Of a stretch of DNA of 64,000 nucleotides, positions 24,541 to 33,803 are shown piece by piece. Below the pieces are notes generated by a model. That model searched no databases, was not told where the DNA came from, and was given only the letters and a program-made list of their open reading frames with translations. A program made the position numbers and the translations under genes. The DNA comes from Ensifer aridi. GTDB taxonomy: Bacteria > Pseudomonadota > Alphaproteobacteria > Rhizobiales > Rhizobiaceae. Each line of letters begins with the position of its first letter. The stretch's first letter is position 1. Location of the stretch: positions 186,001 through 250,000 of the forward strand of contig NZ_LUAV01000007.1 of the NCBI RefSeq assembly GCF_002078505.1. Direction: 5' to 3'.

Positions 24541-25761
24541 TTAAGCGGGATCTCTGAGTTTGAGGACAGTGCAAGTCTCGCCGCTCAAAGCCTCAGGTGC
24601 ATGCGGCGGTCGCACGATCAGCCCCTCCGATTGCGCGAAGATGCTGACCATCGACGAATCCTGACGCGAGAATGGATGAGCCAGCAGCGATCCGTCCGGC
24701 TCGGCGGTAAGGCGGGCGCGTACATAGTCCTGGCGGCGGTCGTTGGCGGGCAAGGGCGCGGCGAGCCGCGCCGTCGTCAGCCGCGAGCGTGGCGGCAGGT
24801 GGGCGAGCTTGCGGGTCAACGGCTCGAGGAAAAGCAGCGCGCAGACGAGGCTCGAAACGGGATTGCCGGGCAGGCCGAGCACCGACATGCCTGTAAGCTC
24901 TCCCACCATCAGCGGCTTTCCCGGCCGCATCGCGATGCGCCAGAAGTCGAGCGTCATGCCGCAGCTAATGAGCGTCGACTGGACGAGATCATGGTCGCCG
25001 ACCGAGGCGCCGCCGAGGGTGACGAGCACATCGGCCTTGGCAAATTTGGCTTCGGCAACGGCGGCGGCGATAGCGGCACGGTCATCCGGAACGATGCCGA
25101 GATCCAGGATTTCGGCGCCATTCTCGCGCGCGATCGCAGCCACACCGAAGCTGTTCGATGCGATGATCTGGTCAGGCCCGGGGGAACTGCCCGCGGGCAG
25201 TAATTCGTCGCCGGTGGCGATGATCGCTATTTTGGGTCGTGCAAAGACCGGCAGGCTTTCGTGGTTCATCCCCGCCGCAAGCGTCAGGCGGCCGGCATCG
25301 AGCACTTGGCCGGCGGCGAGCGCGACGTCACCTTCCGCGAAATCCTGCCCCTTCAAGCGGATGTGACGGCCTTTCGCCGGCGCAAACAGCGTACGGATGC
25401 GATCGTCCGGCAACTTTTCGGTGTCTTCCTGGATGATGACCGTGTCCGCCCCGACCGGCAACGGCGCTCCGGTAAAGATGCGCACGGTCTCGCCGCGCCC
25501 GACCTCACCCCGAAACCCGCGTCCTGCAGCGGACTGCCCGACGACTGTCAGTTCGGCGCCGATCTCGGCGATATCCTCGTAGCGGACGGCATAGCCATCC
25601 ATGGCGGAATTATCGAAGGCTGGATGCGTGACCCGTGCCGCCACATTCTCCGCAAGCACGCGGCCGAGGCAGTCATGCAACGGGAGACGTTCCGTCCGCT
25701 GCGGGGAGCGGGCTTTGGTAATGACCCGGAGAAGGGCCTCTTCGACCGAGAGCAGCGACAT
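24541..25761 (-). CDS. moeA: Molybdopterin molybdenumtransferase MoeA
   Basis: A 406-residue MoeA: it inserts molybdate into adenylylated molybdopterin. Conserved blocks are HPAFDNSAMDGYAVR near residue 47, IFTGAPLPVGADTVIIQED near 95, the MoCF core with TLGGASVGDHDLV (about 250) and GLPGNPVSSLVC (about 300). The ATG shares a base with the moaC stop (TGATG), so expression is coupled. It is the last gene of a ppiD-like/trpD/trpC/moaC/moeA operon. Confidence 0.95.
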   Translation of the reverse strand: MSLLSVEEALLRVITKARSPQRTERLPLHDCLGRVLAENVAARVTHPAFDNSAMDGYAVRYEDIAEIGAELTVVGQSAAGRGFRGEVGRGETVRIFTGAPLPVGADTVIIQEDTEKLPDDRIRTLFAPAKGRHIRLKGQDFAEGDVALAAGQVLDAGRLTLAAGMNHESLPVFARPKIAIIATGDELLPAGSSPGPDQIIASNSFGVAAIARENGAEILDLGIVPDDRAAIAAAVAEAKFAKADVLVTLGGASVGDHDLVQSTLISCGMTLDFWRIAMRPGKPLMVGELTGMSVLGLPGNPVSSLVCALLFLEPLTRKLAHLPPRSRLTTARLAAPLPANDRRQDYVRARLTAEPDGSLLAHPFSRQDSSMVSIFAQSEGLIVRPPHAPEALSGETCTVLKLRDPA

Positions 25762-26255
25762 CAACGCTTATCTTCCTGGCGCTGATAGTCACCCGAGCGC
25801 CCGCCCGATTTGCTCACCAGCCGAATGCCGCCGATCTCCATCTCGCGGTCGGCCGCCTTGGCCATGTCGTAGATCGTCAGGCAGGCTACGCTGACGGCGG
25901 TCAGTGCCTCCATCTCGACGCCCGTCCGACCGGTCAGCTTCGCCATGGCCTCGACGCGCAGGCCGGGAAGTGCCTCGTCCGGCACGATCTCCACCGACAC
26001 CTTGCTCAGCATCAACGGATGGCAGAGCGGAATGAGATTCGACGTCTGTTTCGCGGCCATGATGCCTGCCAGCCGGGCCGTGCCGATGACGTCGCCCTTC
26101 TTGGCATTGCCCTCGAGAATGAGCGCCAGCGTTTCGGGCAGCATTCTGACGAAGCCCTCCGCGGCGGCGATCCGCACCGTCTCCGCCTTGTCGCCGACAT
26201 CGACCATGTTGGCTTCGCCGGCACTGTCGAGATGGGTGAGGGTGGGGGCGCTCAT
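25761..26255 (-). CDS. moaC: Cyclic pyranopterin monophosphate synthase MoaC
   Basis: A 164-residue MoaC, which together with MoaA turns GTP into cyclic pyranopterin monophosphate in molybdenum cofactor synthesis. Hallmarks: [33 protein letters not shown] with the active-site region, [20 protein letters not shown] and KSGGRSGDY near the end. Length is normal. Both ends overlap neighbours by one base (TGATG with trpC and with moeA). moaA is not in the window. Confidence 0.96.
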   Translation of the reverse strand: MSAPTLTHLDSAGEANMVDVGDKAETVRIAAAEGFVRMLPETLALILEGNAKKGDVIGTARLAGIMAAKQTSNLIPLCHPLMLSKVSVEIVPDEALPGLRVEAMAKLTGRTGVEMEALTAVSVACLTIYDMAKAADREMEIGGIRLVSKSGGRSGDYQRQEDKR

Positions 26256-27070
26256 CACTCTGCCGCCAGCACGCTTCCTGCGCCGGTCAAAAGGGCGCGC
26301 GTCGCTGCCTCCACGTCGTCCTTCCTCATCAAGCTTTCGCCGACGAGAAACGTGGTGATGCCGCTCTTTTCGAGCCGCCGGCAGTCCTCGTGAGTGAAGA
26401 TGCCGCTTTCGCCGACGAGCAGCCGGTCGGGCGGAACCATCGCCGCGAGCTGTTCGGAGACCGCAAGATCGACCTCGAATGTCCTGAGATTGCGATTGTT
26501 GATCCCGATGAGCCGAGATGTCAGTCGCAGCGCCCGCTCCATTTCGCTGGTATCATGCACTTCGATTAGGACGTCCATGCCGAGCGAGAAGGCAGTGTCT
26601 TCCAGCCGGCGTGCATCGTGGTCGCTAAGCGACGCCATGATCAGCAGGATGCAGTCGGCACCCCACGCGCGTGCCTCGAACACTTGATAGGTGTCGAACA
26701 TGAAATCCTTGCGCAGCGCCGGTAGCGGACAGGCGGCGCGGGCCGCCGTCAGGAATTCCGGGGCCCCCTGGAAGCTCGGCGTGTCGGTGAGCACGGAAAG
26801 GCAGGCAGCACCACCTGCAGCATAAGCTCTCGCGAGCGCCGGCGGATCGAAGTCCGGTCGGATCAATCCCTTAGACGGGCTTGCCTTCTTGATCTCGGCG
26901 ATGAGCCCGAAATCGCCTTTTTCGCGCCGCGCGGCAAGTGCGACACGGAAGCCGCGCGGCGGAGCCTGGTCGGCAATCCGCGCCTTCAGCTCGTCGAGCG
27001 GCGCGCGCGATTTCGCGGCGGCGATCTCGTCGCGCTTATAGGCTTCGATCCTGCTCAGGATATCCGTCAT
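26255..27070 (-). CDS. trpC: Indole-3-glycerol-phosphate synthase TrpC
   Basis: A 271-residue TIM-barrel enzyme that closes the indole ring in tryptophan synthesis. Signature segments are [15 protein letters not shown] (about 54-68), [53 protein letters not shown] and [12 protein letters not shown]. It is a single-function protein, not fused to TrpF. It follows trpD after 9 bases and overlaps moaC. Confidence 0.97.
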   Translation of the reverse strand: MTDILSRIEAYKRDEIAAAKSRAPLDELKARIADQAPPRGFRVALAARREKGDFGLIAEIKKASPSKGLIRPDFDPPALARAYAAGGAACLSVLTDTPSFQGAPEFLTAARAACPLPALRKDFMFDTYQVFEARAWGADCILLIMASLSDHDARRLEDTAFSLGMDVLIEVHDTSEMERALRLTSRLIGINNRNLRTFEVDLAVSEQLAAMVPPDRLLVGESGIFTHEDCRRLEKSGITTFLVGESLMRKDDVEAATRALLTGAGSVLAAE

Positions 27071-27079
27071 ATCCTCTCC

Positions 27080-28093
27080 TCAAGGCGCGTTGGAAACGGT
27101 GATCAGCCGCTGCAAAGCGGTCTTGGCGGCGCCGCTTGAAAGCGATTGCCGGGCGAGCGCCATGCCTTCGGCGAGATCCTTGGCGCGCCCCGCTATCATC
27201 AACGAAGCGGCAGCATTCGCAAGGGAAATGTCCCGATAAGCGTTCTCGGCACCATCGAGCACCGCCTGCAATGCGGCGGCATTATGTGCCCCGTCGCCGC
27301 CTTTCAAGGCATCAAGCGTGACCCGGTCGAGGCCAAAATCGGCCGGGGTCAATTCGAAGCTTGTGATCTTTCCGTCCTTGAGTGCTGCAATCTTGGTCAC
27401 GCCGGTGGTCGTGATTTCATCGAGTCCTTCGCCATGGACGACCCAGACGTTTTCGGAGCCGAGATCGCGCAGGACTTCCGCAAGCGGATCGACCCATTGC
27501 GGCGCGAATACGCCGACGAGCTGCCGCTTCACTCCGGCTGGATTGGCGAGCGGTCCGAGCAGATTGAAGATCGTCCTCGTTCCAAGCTCGACGCGCGTCG
27601 GGCCGACATGGCGCATGGCCGCGTGATGCTGCTGGGCGAACATGAAGCCGACGCCCGCCTCGCGAATGCAGCGCGAGATCGCCTCCGGTCCAATCTCGAG
27701 ATTGACCCCGAGGCATGACAATGCGTCGGCCGTTCCGGATTTCGAGCTCAGAGCCCGGTTGCCGTGTTTCGCGACCGGCACGCCGGCGCCCGCGACGATC
27801 AGCGAGGCCAGCGTCGAGATATTGTAGGTGCCGGCGCCATCACCGCCGGTTCCGACGATGTCGATCGCATCCTCAGGGGCCTTGACCGGAAGCATTCGCG
27901 CGCGCATCGCGCCGACCGCTCCAACGATTTCGTCTACCGTCTCGCCGCGCACCCGAAGCGCCATGAGGAAGCCGCCGATCTGCGATGGTGTCGCTGCCCC
28001 CGACATGATGATCTCGAAGGCGGCTCGCGCGTCTTCCCGGCTCAGTGCCTCGCGTGTGGCGACTTTAGCGACGAACGGCTTCAAATCACTCAT
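27080..28093 (-). CDS. trpD: Anthranilate phosphoribosyltransferase TrpD
   Basis: A 337-residue enzyme that joins anthranilate to PRPP. It shows [17 protein letters not shown] (PRPP site, about 78-94), [16 protein letters not shown] and [20 protein letters not shown] with the anthranilate-contacting residues. The start at 28093 ([12 protein letters not shown]) is supported by family length; the open frame further upstream belongs to the preceding isomerase gene in another frame. It is stand-alone, not fused to an amidotransferase. Distance to the isomerase stop is 19 bases. Confidence 0.97.
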   Translation of the reverse strand: MSDLKPFVAKVATREALSREDARAAFEIIMSGAATPSQIGGFLMALRVRGETVDEIVGAVGAMRARMLPVKAPEDAIDIVGTGGDGAGTYNISTLASLIVAGAGVPVAKHGNRALSSKSGTADALSCLGVNLEIGPEAISRCIREAGVGFMFAQQHHAAMRHVGPTRVELGTRTIFNLLGPLANPAGVKRQLVGVFAPQWVDPLAEVLRDLGSENVWVVHGEGLDEITTTGVTKIAALKDGKITSFELTPADFGLDRVTLDALKGGDGAHNAAALQAVLDGAENAYRDISLANAAASLMIAGRAKDLAEGMALARQSLSSGAAKTALQRLITVSNAP

Positions 28094-28112
28094 GGTTTGC
28101 TTTCCTTGCACG

Positions 28113-30005
28113 TCATCGCGTTGCCAGTGCCTGCTCTGCAAGCGTCTGGTTGACCGATACACCGTAGGCCGCCTGCAGCGTGGAGACCATCTGATCGAGG
28201 ATGTCGTCGCCGCTCGCGCGCGCAACGGCTTCGATCTGCCGGCTGTCGTCGTCGAGGGCATTTGCCGGTGCGCTGTCGTCGAGGGCCGTCACCTGCATGA
28301 GGATCTGGCCTTCGCCGCCGATGCCCGGCGCATTGGCGACGTGGCCATTCGGACCGCCGAAGGCAGCCGCGACAGCGGCTGGGCTGAGCGCCGCGTCTTC
28401 CGTCGAGCGGGACAAACCGACCTTCGTCTCGACCGCGAGCCCGAGTTCGGTGGCGATATCGGCAAGCTTGGCACCTTTCTCGATACGCTCCTTGAGCTCC
28501 TTCGCCTTCGCGGCCAGCGCCGCACGTTGCTGCTCGGCGGTCCAATCGGCCGCCACTTCGTCGCGAACCTCGTCAAGCGTGCGGTCGCGGGCGGGGATCA
28601 CTTCGTCGAGATCGAACCAGGCGGAACCGTCGCGCCCGATGTTGACGGAGAGCGTATCGACGCCGACCTCGGCCTTGAAAACCTCCTGCAACAGCGTGCG
28701 AGGCTCCGGAAGCCCCTTCACCTCGTCGCCGTTTTGATCCTTGCCGGTGGCATCGATCGCATCGACGGTCACAAGCTTCAGCTTCAGTTGGTCGGCGATC
28801 TGCCTCACGGTCGTGCCGGCGGCGCGTTCGTCCTCGATCTTGTCATGAAGGCCGACAAGCTGATCGCGCGCGACGGAAAGGGCGATCTCCTTGCGCAGCT
28901 CTTCCTTGACCTCGTCAAAGCTGCGGACGCTCTCCGGCCGAATATTGGTTATGCGCAGGATTACCGGCCCGAAGGCGCCATCGACGACGGGAGTCGTACC
29001 GCCATCCGCCGTTACAGCGAAGGCCGCCTCGGCGATCTTGGCGTCCGGCATTTGTTCCTTGGTGAAATCGCCAAGCAGGACGTCGGCCGGGGTTTTGCCC
29101 TCAGCCTTGACAAGATCGTCGAACGAGGTGCCGGCAGAAAGCTTGGCCGCCGCGGCATCGGCCGCCTCGCGCGAGGGGAAAGCGAGTTGCTCGACCGTGC
29201 GCGATGCGGGCTTGCGGTAGCTTTCCTTGCGCTTCTCATAGTCTGCCCGAAGCTCTTCCTCGGTCACGGTCTCGGTCGCGGCCAGATCTTCCGGCTCGAG
29301 CTTGATGTAGCTGAACTTCCGATATTCCGGCGCGCGATAGTTGGCCTTGCGGCTTTCGAACCACGGAGCGAGCACATCATCCGCGGGCGCCTTGACGGCA
29401 TCGATATTCGCGTTCGAGAGCAGCAGATAGTCGATGGTGCGCGTCTCGTGGCGATATTTTCCGACCGCATCGAGTAGAACCTTTGGAGGCGTATAACCGT
29501 CCGCGAGCGCGTCGACGATCTGCGAACGCACAGCCACCTGGCTGCGATTGTTGATGTAGTCCTGTTCGGTCAATCCGGCATTGCGCAGCACGCTGGAGAA
29601 GGTCAGCCGGTCGAATTGGCCATTGGCGCCGTGGAAGGCAGGGTCCTCGCCGATAAGCCTGGCGAGCCTGTCTTCCGAGAGGCCGAGGTTCATATCTTCG
29701 GCGAGCTGATCCAATGCTGCGCCCGCTACGAGCTGAGCGAAAACCTGGCTCTCCACGCCGAAGGCACGGGCCTGCTGCCTTGTGAGCGGCATTCCAAGCT
29801 GTCTTGAGAGCAGGCTCACCTGACGCTCGTAGGCCAGGCGGAAGTCGGTCGGCGACACCTTGACATCGCCGACGGTCACCACCGCATTGGGCGTGTTCGT
29901 CACCATCAATGTCTGACCGCCCCACACCATGAATGAGATGATGAGAATGGCCATCAGGCCTTTGACGACCCGTGTGCGGGCGGCGTTTCTCAGGGATTCG
30001 AGCAT
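28113..30005 (-). CDS. PpiD-like membrane-anchored peptidyl-prolyl isomerase
   Basis: A 630-residue protein. One N-terminal membrane helix ([19 protein letters not shown], about 17-35) anchors a periplasmic SurA_N-like chaperone region ([20 protein letters not shown] onward), and a parvulin-like domain sits at about 235-390 ([40 protein letters not shown]). A long C-terminal part follows. PpiD helps newly exported outer-membrane and periplasmic proteins fold near the Sec translocon. It leads the trpDC-moaCmoeA operon, an arrangement seen in related alphaproteobacteria. Confidence 0.9.
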   Translation of the reverse strand: MLESLRNAARTRVVKGLMAILIISFMVWGGQTLMVTNTPNAVVTVGDVKVSPTDFRLAYERQVSLLSRQLGMPLTRQQARAFGVESQVFAQLVAGAALDQLAEDMNLGLSEDRLARLIGEDPAFHGANGQFDRLTFSSVLRNAGLTEQDYINNRSQVAVRSQIVDALADGYTPPKVLLDAVGKYRHETRTIDYLLLSNANIDAVKAPADDVLAPWFESRKANYRAPEYRKFSYIKLEPEDLAATETVTEEELRADYEKRKESYRKPASRTVEQLAFPSREAADAAAAKLSAGTSFDDLVKAEGKTPADVLLGDFTKEQMPDAKIAEAAFAVTADGGTTPVVDGAFGPVILRITNIRPESVRSFDEVKEELRKEIALSVARDQLVGLHDKIEDERAAGTTVRQIADQLKLKLVTVDAIDATGKDQNGDEVKGLPEPRTLLQEVFKAEVGVDTLSVNIGRDGSAWFDLDEVIPARDRTLDEVRDEVAADWTAEQQRAALAAKAKELKERIEKGAKLADIATELGLAVETKVGLSRSTEDAALSPAAVAAAFGGPNGHVANAPGIGGEGQILMQVTALDDSAPANALDDDSRQIEAVARASGDDILDQMVSTLQAAYGVSVNQTLAEQALATR

Positions 30006-30372
30006 AGGGGCAGAAACCTCGTTGCGATGCGGTGGCGTGACGCCAAATGAATTCGTTCCTTAGAACAAACCAAGCAGGAAATGAAGGGCGGTTCGTTGCA
30101 AATTGCGACGCCGGAAACGGCCGGGATCGGGACTGCCGCCGCCCGCGTGAATCGAAGCCCAGCCAGCGCTGCCGAGGCTCGCCTCGATGCCGATTGACGA
30201 CGACGGACGCGAACAGGCAAACCGATGTCGGATTCCTTAGCCGGCAACTGAAAATGATCTGCAACATTGTTGGCTTCGAACGCGTTTCGGTGTGGCAAAT
30301 CATCGGAAACCGTGTCTTCGATAATCGTCCTCGAAACGTTGCAAACCAGCGGCCATTGCGGAATTTGACGTC
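30006..30372. other. Divergent intergenic region
   Basis: Separates the PpiD-like operon (minus) from the Na/Pi transporter gene (plus) and must contain both promoters. I see no credible small gene, terminator or repeat in it. Confidence 0.45.
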
Positions 30373-32019
30373 ATGCAATCTACAATCGTAATGGTCAATC
30401 TCTTCGGTGCCGTCGCGCTGCTGCTGTTCGGCCTTTCGCTCGTGAAGGACGGGGTGACGCGCGCCTTCGGAGCAAGGCTGCGCGCAGGGCTCGCGAAAGG
30501 AACGAGCAACTCGCTGCGGGCTTTCCTGACCGGTCTCCTTGCCACGTTGGCACTGCAGAGCTCCACGGCCACCACGCTGATGACAGCGTCCTTCGCCGAA
30601 AAGGGTCTTATTCGGTCGCGAATGGCGCAGATCGCACTGCTTGGTGCCAATATCGGCACCGCCATAACGGCCTGGATCGTCGCGCTCGGCATCGGCTGGA
30701 TGGCACCTTTGCTCATTTTCACCGGCGTGGCGATGCAGAGGGTGAGCCGGTCGAGTGCACGCCAAGGTGGCGGATTCGCCATCGTCGGTATCGGATTGAT
30801 GCTGCTGTCGCTCGAACTGCTCGGCATGGCGACGGAGCCGATGCGCGAATCCCGAGCGCTGGCGGCGTTTCTCGGAATGCTCGACAATGCCTGGCCGGTT
30901 GCGCTGATCATTTCGGCTGGGCTGGCATTCGCCTCCTCGTCGAGCCTCGCCATCGTCATGCTTGTGCTATCGTTGTCGTCGGCAGGGGTTCTGACGCCTG
31001 GCTTGACCATTGCACTCGTGCTGGGCGCCAATCTCGGACATGCGATCCCGCCTGTGGTCGCCACGCTCGCCTCGGCGCCCGCCGCCCGCCGCGTGGCCAT
31101 CGGCAATCTCGTCGTGCGCACCGTCGGCTGTCTCGTTGCTCTTCCGCTTGTCGGCCTCAATGCCGATCTGTTGCAGACGCTGCCGCTACACAGGCAGAAC
31201 CTCCCGGTCGACGTCCATCTGCTCTTCAATCTGGTCGTCGCGCTCATCGCCTGGCCTTTCGCGGGGGCGCTTACCAACGCGATTCGTCGATTCATCCCGG
31301 ATCAGGAGACGGGAGAGACCGGGCCGCGCTACCTGGATGAAGCTGTGCTCGACACGCCGGTGATGGCGCTTTCCGGCGCGACACGCGAGGTTCTCAGGGT
31401 GGGAGATCTAATCGAGGCGATGCTTATCCGAGCTTCGAACGCGTTCAACAACAACGACCTGAGCGAACTCCGCGATATCGCGCCGCTCGAAAAGCAGGTC
31501 GACGTTCTGCAGCAGGAAGTGAAAATATTCCTGTCGCGCCTCGGGCGCCATTCGCTGAATGAAGAGGACGGGCGCCGCTCGATGCTCATCATCGAGTATG
31601 CCGTCAATCTCGAGCACATAGGTGACATTATTGAGAAGGGACTCTGCGACCAGATTGGGAAGAAGGTGACGAACGGCCTGAAATTTTCCGACGAGGGCCA
31701 TCAGGAACTAAAAAGCCTGTTCGACCTGACGATCGATAACCTGCGCATCGCTCAGACGATCTTCGTCTCGCGCAATTCCGATCTCGCCCGCCACCTGATC
31801 GAGGTCACGGTGGATGTCCGCCACATGGAGAAGCGCTCGGCGGAGCGGCACCTGGAGCGCCTGCGGGACGGCCTTATCGAGAGCCTGCAGACGAGTTCGC
31901 TGCACCTCGACATGTTGCGCGATCTGAAGCGCATCAACGCGCATATCGCTTCCGTTGCCTATCCCATTGTGGAAGAGAGCGGCCTATTGACGGAAAGCCG
32001 GCTGCGTCCGCGCGGCTGA
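30373..32019 (+). CDS. Na/Pi cotransporter family protein with PhoU-like C-terminus
   Basis: A 548-residue protein. Two Na_Pi_cotrans repeats fill the membrane half: LATLALQSSTATTLMTASF near residue 57 and AFASSSSLAIVMLVLSLSSA near residue 187 hold the QSS-type motifs. From about residue 335 a helical PhoU-like domain follows (VGDLIEAMLIRASNAFNNND, VNLEHIGDIIEKGLCDQIG). Such NptA/YjbB-type proteins move phosphate with sodium, and E. coli YjbB exports phosphate. A RIME-like repeat lies directly after the stop. Confidence 0.88.
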   Translation: MQSTIVMVNLFGAVALLLFGLSLVKDGVTRAFGARLRAGLAKGTSNSLRAFLTGLLATLALQSSTATTLMTASFAEKGLIRSRMAQIALLGANIGTAITAWIVALGIGWMAPLLIFTGVAMQRVSRSSARQGGGFAIVGIGLMLLSLELLGMATEPMRESRALAAFLGMLDNAWPVALIISAGLAFASSSSLAIVMLVLSLSSAGVLTPGLTIALVLGANLGHAIPPVVATLASAPAARRVAIGNLVVRTVGCLVALPLVGLNADLLQTLPLHRQNLPVDVHLLFNLVVALIAWPFAGALTNAIRRFIPDQETGETGPRYLDEAVLDTPVMALSGATREVLRVGDLIEAMLIRASNAFNNNDLSELRDIAPLEKQVDVLQQEVKIFLSRLGRHSLNEEDGRRSMLIIEYAVNLEHIGDIIEKGLCDQIGKKVTNGLKFSDEGHQELKSLFDLTIDNLRIAQTIFVSRNSDLARHLIEVTVDVRHMEKRSAERHLERLRDGLIESLQTSSLHLDMLRDLKRINAHIASVAYPIVEESGLLTESRLRPRG

Positions 32020-32026
32020 TCCCCGC

Positions 32027-32133
32027 CACTGCATGTCTCCTTAGATCGAGCTCGATTTAAGGAGACAGACATGCAGCAATTCAAAGTGCTACAGCCGACT
32101 TCGCGCGTCTGATCAGACGCGCGGCGCTGTAGA
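32027..32133. repeat. RIME-like intergenic palindromic repeat, copy 2 (inverted relative to copy 1)
   Basis: Read on the minus strand it begins TCTACAGCGCCGCGCGTCTG and ends GGAGACATGCAGTG, aligning along its whole length with 7221-7326 with few differences. It has the same arms (GCGCGTCTGATCAGACGCGC palindrome; ATCGAGCTCGAT palindrome). It begins 7 bases after the Na/Pi transporter stop. Confidence 0.87.
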
Positions 32134-32209
32134 GGCCTCATCCGGCTTAAACCCGATTAACGCGACGTGATTGTGCGAATTATGTTTCTCGCAATATGTT
32201 GCTGGTAGG

Positions 32210-32262
32210 AAGCCCGACCGGTGAGACGGGCTTATGCCGATATGCGCTCCGGGAGACCGGAG
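32210..32262 (+). promoter_or_regulatory. Two tandem hairpins in the glmU leader
   Basis: AAGCCCG/CGGGCTT (32210-32233) and CTCCGG-GAGA-CCGGAG (32247-32262, closed by a GNRA tetraloop) stand just upstream of the glmU ribosome site. No T run follows, so they are not terminators. They could stabilise or regulate the mRNA. Confidence 0.4.
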
Positions 32263-32286
32263 AGAATACCAAGGAGATCTAAAAGT

Positions 32287-33657
32287 ATGGAACGGACTTG
32301 CCTGGCGATTATCCTGGCGGCTGGAGAAAGTACGCGCATGAAATCGGCCATGTCAAAGGTGCTGCATCCCGTGGCGGGAAGGCCGATGATCTCCCATGTC
32401 GTCGAGGCCCTGGCGAGCGCATCGATCTCGGATGTGGCCTTGGTCGTCGGCCGCGACGCCGAAGCCGTGTCGGCGGCGGCGAGTACCGGGTCGGTCACCG
32501 TAACCTCGTTCCTCCAGAAGGAGCGCCTCGGCACCGGACATGCGGTCCTTGCCGCGCGTGAGGCAATCGCAAGGGGTTACGACGATGTTCTCGTTGTTTT
32601 CGGCGACACGCCGCTGATCACCGCTGCCCCCCTGAAGGAGGCGCGCGATGGCTTGGCCGCAGGAAACGACGTGGTCGTCATCGGCTTCCAGACCCCAGAT
32701 CCGACCGGCTACGGGCGTCTGATCGTCGAGGACGGGACGCTCGTCGCGATCCGCGAGCACAAAGATGCCACCGAAGAAGAGCGCCGCATCACTTATTGCA
32801 ATGGCGGACTGATGGCGATCGATGGCCGCCGGGCGCTCGATCTCCTCGACCGCATCGGCAATGCCAATGCCAAGGGCGAGTATTACCTCACCGACCTCGT
32901 CGAAATCGTTCGCTCCCTCGGCGGCCGCGCAATCGCCGTCGAGGCTCCGGAGGAGGAACTGACCGGCTGCAACACGCGTGCCGAGCTCGCCTATATCGAG
33001 CGTCTCTGGCAGCAGCGCCGCCGCCACGAAATGATGCTGGCCGGCGTCTCGATGATCGCGCCTGAGACAGTCTTTCTCTCATGGGACACCGAACTTGCGC
33101 AGGACGTGCTGGTGGAGCCGCACGTCGTCTTCGGTCCCGGCGTCCGCGTAGAAAGCGGCGCGATCATTCACGCTTTCTCGCATGTTGAGGGCGCACATGT
33201 CGGTGCGGGCGCGACCGTAGGCCCCTTCGCACGCCTTCGGCCGGGCGCCGATCTCGGCCCGAAATCGAAGGTCGGCAATTTCTGTGAGGTCAAGAAGGCG
33301 GAGATCGGCGCCGGTGCCAAGGTCAATCACCTGACCTATATCGGCGATGCCTTCGTCGGTGCCGGATCGAACATCGGCGCCGGAACGATCACTTGCAACT
33401 ATGACGGTGTGAACAAGCACCTGACGCGCATCGGTGCGAACGCCTTTGTCGGTTCCAATTCGTCGCTGGTTGCGCCGGTCACGATCGGTGATGGCGCGCT
33501 GGTCGCGTCGGGGAGCGTGATCACGGACGACGTGCCGGCGGACGCGGTCGCTTTCGGCCGCGCCCGTCAGGAAATCAAGCCGGGCCGTGCGCCCGTCTTG
33601 CGCGAGCGCTACGAGGCGGAAAAGACGGCCAAGAAGAAGGTCAAGGCCGCTGATTAG
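32287..33657 (+). CDS. glmU: Bifunctional GlmU (GlcN-1-P acetyltransferase / GlcNAc-1-P uridylyltransferase)
   Basis: A 456-residue enzyme that makes UDP-GlcNAc for peptidoglycan and lipid A. The N-terminal uridylyltransferase has [20 protein letters not shown]; Ser replaces the more usual Pro in [19 protein letters not shown] follows. The C-terminal left-handed beta helix has hexapeptide repeats from about residue 255 and the acetyltransferase residues in [34 protein letters not shown] and [20 protein letters not shown] precedes the ATG at 32287. glmS follows after 146 bases. Confidence 0.96.
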   Translation: MERTCLAIILAAGESTRMKSAMSKVLHPVAGRPMISHVVEALASASISDVALVVGRDAEAVSAAASTGSVTVTSFLQKERLGTGHAVLAAREAIARGYDDVLVVFGDTPLITAAPLKEARDGLAAGNDVVVIGFQTPDPTGYGRLIVEDGTLVAIREHKDATEEERRITYCNGGLMAIDGRRALDLLDRIGNANAKGEYYLTDLVEIVRSLGGRAIAVEAPEEELTGCNTRAELAYIERLWQQRRRHEMMLAGVSMIAPETVFLSWDTELAQDVLVEPHVVFGPGVRVESGAIIHAFSHVEGAHVGAGATVGPFARLRPGADLGPKSKVGNFCEVKKAEIGAGAKVNHLTYIGDAFVGAGSNIGAGTITCNYDGVNKHLTRIGANAFVGSNSSLVAPVTIGDGALVASGSVITDDVPADAVAFGRARQEIKPGRAPVLRERYEAEKTAKKKVKAAD

Positions 33658-33803
33658 TCGCGTTAAACATTGAAACTGAAAGTGAAATCGAGACGGATTG
33701 CTTCACGCGGCAATTTCGCTACCAAGGCTTGAGAAGGCGATCGGATCGTCGCATCCAGGCTGATGCGGCGTCACCGGCGCAAGACAAAAATGCGGAGAGG
33801 GTT

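Noticed and set aside
27828..29477. 549-codon plus-strand frame
   Set aside because: Antisense to the PpiD-like gene and trpD; composition of a shadow frame.
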